A stretch of DNA of 7,191 bases. It comes from Chloroflexota bacterium. Its GTDB lineage: Bacteria; Chloroflexota; Limnocylindria; Limnocylindrales; CSP1-4. This document shows positions 5,585 to 7,191 of the stretch, one piece after another (the first letter of the stretch is position 1; each line of letters begins with the position of its first letter). A program made the translations under genes and the position numbers. A model generated the notes under the pieces. The model was not told where the DNA came from. It worked only from the letters and a program-made list of their open reading frames with translations, and did not search any database. The stretch is taken from the NCBI GenBank assembly GCA_013696275.1, contig JACCYW010000409.1:1-7191 (forward strand), read 5' to 3'.

Positions 5585-5922
5585 TCTCACGGGGTGACGT
5601 CTGGTGGGCAGACTTGCCGGTGCCCGCCGGATCCGCACCAGGGTATCGTCGGCCCGTCGTGGTCGTTCACGGCGATGCCTTCAACCGAAGCTCCATCCGG
5701 ACGGTGGTCTGCGTGCCCGTGACCGGCAACCTGAAGTGGGCGGCCTCACCGGGCAACGTGGTGCTTCCAGCTCGTCACACAGGACTTCACCGTGAATCGG
5801 TGGCCAACGTGTCACAGGTCACGACCCTGGACACGTCCGCACTCACCGACCGAGTCGGGAAGCTAGGCCAGTCGAAGCTCGACCTGGTGCTGGCTGGACT
5901 CGACGTCGTGCTCGGCCGCTAG
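5578..5922 (+). CDS. MazF/PemK-type endoribonuclease toxin
   Basis: This 114-residue protein is a type II toxin that would cut RNA at short sequence motifs and halt translation when released from the antitoxin. Family marks are the opening ISRGDVWWADLP (3-14), GYRRPVVVV (22-30) with the basic residue (Arg24/25) used in catalysis, DAFNRS (33-38), and VPVTGNL (46-52) with the Thr (49) of the active site; SVANVSQVTTLD (about 75-86) and a C-terminal helix complete the fold. The start is GTG 5578 (7-base overlap with the antitoxin; GGAGG at 5566-5570 with 7-base spacing) or GTG 5581, which gives a 4-base GTGA overlap; I prefer 5578 by spacing. All key residues are intact, so it is probably active. 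It ends 19 bases before the convergent AAC(2')-like gene. Confidence 0.92.
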   Translation: MVISRGDVWWADLPVPAGSAPGYRRPVVVVHGDAFNRSSIRTVVCVPVTGNLKWAASPGNVVLPARHTGLHRESVANVSQVTTLDTSALTDRVGKLGQSKLDLVLAGLDVVLGR

Positions 5923-5941
5923 ACACCTCGGGGACCCTCTT

Positions 5942-6625
5942 CTACCAGACGTCGCCAGGGCGCCACTCGCAACTGATGGACGCAGCGAGATCCAGGCTCG
6001 GCGAGGTCGGCGTCGGGAGGACCAGGACGTAGCCGTCGTCGTCAGGTGTCTGGCGAAGACCGGTCGCCGTCCGTACCGACGATGGACCGCGCCAGGTCAT
6101 CCAGCCTAGTCGCTCGTAGAACCGGTGGCTCCCGGTACCCAGTGCACCCAGCTCGAAGTGGTCCCTGATGTAGGAGCCCACATCGCGCATGACGATGGAG
6201 CCAAGGCCCGTGCCCTGATGCTCCCGCGCTGTAGCGACGGCTTCCACATAGCCCGTCCGAAGCGGTCGGCCCTCGACGTGCAGCTCGCGCTGGATGACGG
6301 ACGCATGGGCGACGATCGCCGCGTCCGACTCGAGGACGAAGTGCAGCCCGCCGATGGCGTGCCGCCAATCGTCTTCCTCGAAGCGCTCCTCCTCGTTCGT
6401 GCCGAACGCGTCGACGAGCAACTCCCGGATCGCCTGGATCTCAGGGTCTGTCAGCTCGTTCGTCGCGGCCCGTTTGAGGCGCACGATCGATACGCGGGTG
6501 ACGGCGAGCCGCGGGATCTCGAAGTAGTCATCGTCCCGCGTCGCCTCGATGACCTCCCCAGACTCTGCTCGACGCACGTACTCCGAAGCGTTCTGGCGCG
6601 ATTCGCGGATTCCGACCCTATCCAT
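5942..6625 (-). CDS. AAC(2')-I-like aminoglycoside acetyltransferase with Phd-antitoxin-like N-terminus
   Basis: The 227-residue protein joins two parts in one open frame. Residues 1-31 (MDRVGIRESRQNASEYVRRA, then ESGEVIEATRD) match the DNA-binding, dimerising start of Phd/YefM antitoxins, but the rest of that domain (normally GRPVAxLVP) is absent. From about residue 44 the sequence follows AAC(2')-I enzymes, GNAT proteins that acetylate the 2'-amine of aminoglycosides: EEDDWRHAIGGLHF (83-96), AIVAHASVIQRELHVEGRPL (103-122), RTGYVEAVA, acetyl-CoA loop HQGTGLGS (136-143), ERLGWMTWRGPSSV (171-184), TPDDDGYVLVLP (193-204), and the extreme C-terminus CEWRPGDVW, which in mycobacterial AAC(2')-Ic ends the same way and contributes to substrate binding. 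The start is ATG 6625 (TACGTT -10 seven bases upstream); the in-frame ATG at 6706 is rejected. Actual aminoglycoside activity is unproven; intrinsic AAC(2') enzymes may have other natural substrates. Confidence 0.85.
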   Translation of the reverse strand: MDRVGIRESRQNASEYVRRAESGEVIEATRDDDYFEIPRLAVTRVSIVRLKRAATNELTDPEIQAIRELLVDAFGTNEEERFEEDDWRHAIGGLHFVLESDAAIVAHASVIQRELHVEGRPLRTGYVEAVATAREHQGTGLGSIVMRDVGSYIRDHFELGALGTGSHRFYERLGWMTWRGPSSVRTATGLRQTPDDDGYVLVLPTPTSPSLDLAASISCEWRPGDVW

Positions 6626-6632
6626 GTGTCGC

Positions 6633-6638
6633 AACGTA
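6633..6638 (-). promoter_or_regulatory. Candidate -10 box (TACGTT) for the Phd-AAC(2') gene
   Basis: On the minus strand TACGTT fits TANNNT and ends 7 bases before the ATG at 6625, with no Shine-Dalgarno sequence present, suggesting a leaderless transcript. An ACGT-AAC-ACGT repeat (6634-6644) overlaps it and could be an operator, but the arms are only 4 bases. Confidence 0.4.
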
Positions 6639-6717
6639 ACACGTAGATACTGGGCCGACGGATGCCGCAACACACTAGAGTCCGGGCCTTCGACAGGCTG
6701 CCGCAAGGAGGAACCAC

Positions 6718-7137
6718 ATGGATTGGAAGATCGAGGTCATCGTCGTCCCGGTCTCGGATGTCGACCGCTCGAAGCGGTTCTACAGCGAGCAGCTGGGCTT
6801 CCATGTCGATGTCGACAACAGCTTCGGCGAGGACTTTCGGAACGTCCAGTTGACGCCCCCGGGCTCGGCATGCTCGATCGTCATCGGCAAGGGCCTCGCG
6901 CCGGGTGAGCCAGGCTCGCTCAAGGGCCTCCAGCTCGTCGTGGCGGACGTGGAGGCCGCACGGGCGCAGCTCGCGGCGCGGGACGTGGATGTGACCGCCG
7001 TTCGCCATGTCGATACGACCAACGGCCAGTTCGTGGACGGCCACGGCGGACCATGGAACTCGTTCATCTTCTTCGACGATCCCGACGGCAACAGCTGGGC
7101 GGTGCAGGAGAAGCCCCAATGGCCTTGCATTAAGTGA
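6718..7137 (+). CDS. VOC-family glyoxalase / bleomycin-resistance-like protein
   Basis: The 139-residue protein has the two beta-alpha-beta-beta-beta repeats of the vicinal oxygen chelate fold: repeat one from IEVIVVPVSDVDRSKRFYSE (5-24) and LGFHVDVDNSF to QLTPPGSACSIVIGKGL, repeat two from LKGLQLVVADVEAARAQLAA (68-87) to SFIFFDDPDGNSWAVQEKP. The family includes glyoxalases, dioxygenases and drug-binding proteins; this subgroup is usually annotated only as glyoxalase or bleomycin resistance. The metal-binding His normal in the first strand is replaced, apparently by Val7, while the terminal Glu of VQE is present, so metal chemistry may differ or be lost. AAGGAGG (6705-6711) stands 6 bases before the ATG. 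TAGAGT (6676-6681) is a weak -10. It is divergent from the AAC(2')-like gene with a 92-base gap. The final residues (QWPCIK) lie in lower-GC sequence. Confidence 0.88.
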   Translation: MDWKIEVIVVPVSDVDRSKRFYSEQLGFHVDVDNSFGEDFRNVQLTPPGSACSIVIGKGLAPGEPGSLKGLQLVVADVEAARAQLAARDVDVTAVRHVDTTNGQFVDGHGGPWNSFIFFDDPDGNSWAVQEKPQWPCIK

Positions 7138-7139
7138 TC

Positions 7140-7191
7140 ATGGTGTGGGATGATCGGGTTGTGCCGCATGATGGGTCTGAAGGATTGTCGC
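7140..7191 (+). CDS. Possible 5' end of a further gene, cut by window edge
   Basis: An open frame begins at ATG 7140, two bases after the stop of the VOC gene, and stays open for 17 codons to the edge, starting MVWDDRVVPHDGSEGLS. There is no Shine-Dalgarno sequence and the G+C here is about 54%, clearly below the window. I do not recognise the family. It may be a real coupled gene, an edge of an inserted element, or chance. Confidence 0.2.
   Translation, partial: MVWDDRVVPHDGSEGLS

Noticed and set aside
6626..6706. 27-residue N-terminal extension of the AAC(2')-like protein from ATG 6706
   Set aside because: It would run through the divergent promoter region, has no ribosome binding site, and the Phd signature begins at the ATG at 6625 with a -10 box just upstream.
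6451..7119. 222-codon minus-strand frame opposite the second VOC gene
   Set aside because: It is antisense to a VOC gene with a near-perfect ribosome binding site, and it overlaps the Phd-AAC(2') start in another frame.

Overview
This is a GC-rich bacterial window (roughly two-thirds G+C) packed with short, mostly single-gene transcription units on both strands. Several starts have a strong AAGGAGG-type ribosome binding site. Others have a TANNNT -10 box only 6-8 bases before the start codon, so their mRNAs would be leaderless. That mix, together with the gene families, suggests an actinobacterium or a GC-rich Chloroflexota-like lineage, probably uncultivated; I cannot decide between them. 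There are no rRNA or tRNA genes, no CRISPR array, and no proven mobile element.

Layout, left to right. Positions 1-942 (-) hold a lipoprotein gene that runs off the left edge and carries one apparent frameshift. Positions 943-1292 are a gap with a possible leaderless 22-codon ORF followed by a perfect 10-bp hairpin. Positions 1293-2222 (+) encode a DRG/Obg-like GTPase with a TGS domain. Positions 3559-2239 (-) hold a likely two-gene unit, a nitrilase-superfamily amidohydrolase followed by a GNAT acetyltransferase that is also frameshifted. Then on + come a PhnB-like VOC protein (3683-4171), a palindrome-containing gap, a DUF4242 protein (4433-4681), a DUF1801 protein (4870-5274) and a ribbon-helix-helix/MazF toxin-antitoxin pair (5342-5922). 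An AAC(2')-like acetyltransferase with a Phd-antitoxin-like N-terminus (6625-5942, -) converges on the toxin gene and diverges from a second VOC/glyoxalase protein (6718-7137, +). A possible gene start lies at the right edge, in lower-GC sequence.

The window does not look like one pathway. It looks like an accessory or housekeeping-accessory region rich in small stress and resistance-like enzymes plus one toxin-antitoxin module. The least ordinary items are the Phd-AAC(2') fusion, the GTPase with non-consensus G3 and G4 motifs, and the small ORF plus hairpin ahead of the GTPase. Both frameshifts look like one missing base, in each case explicable as a shortened homopolymer run, so sequencing error is a real alternative to true gene decay.
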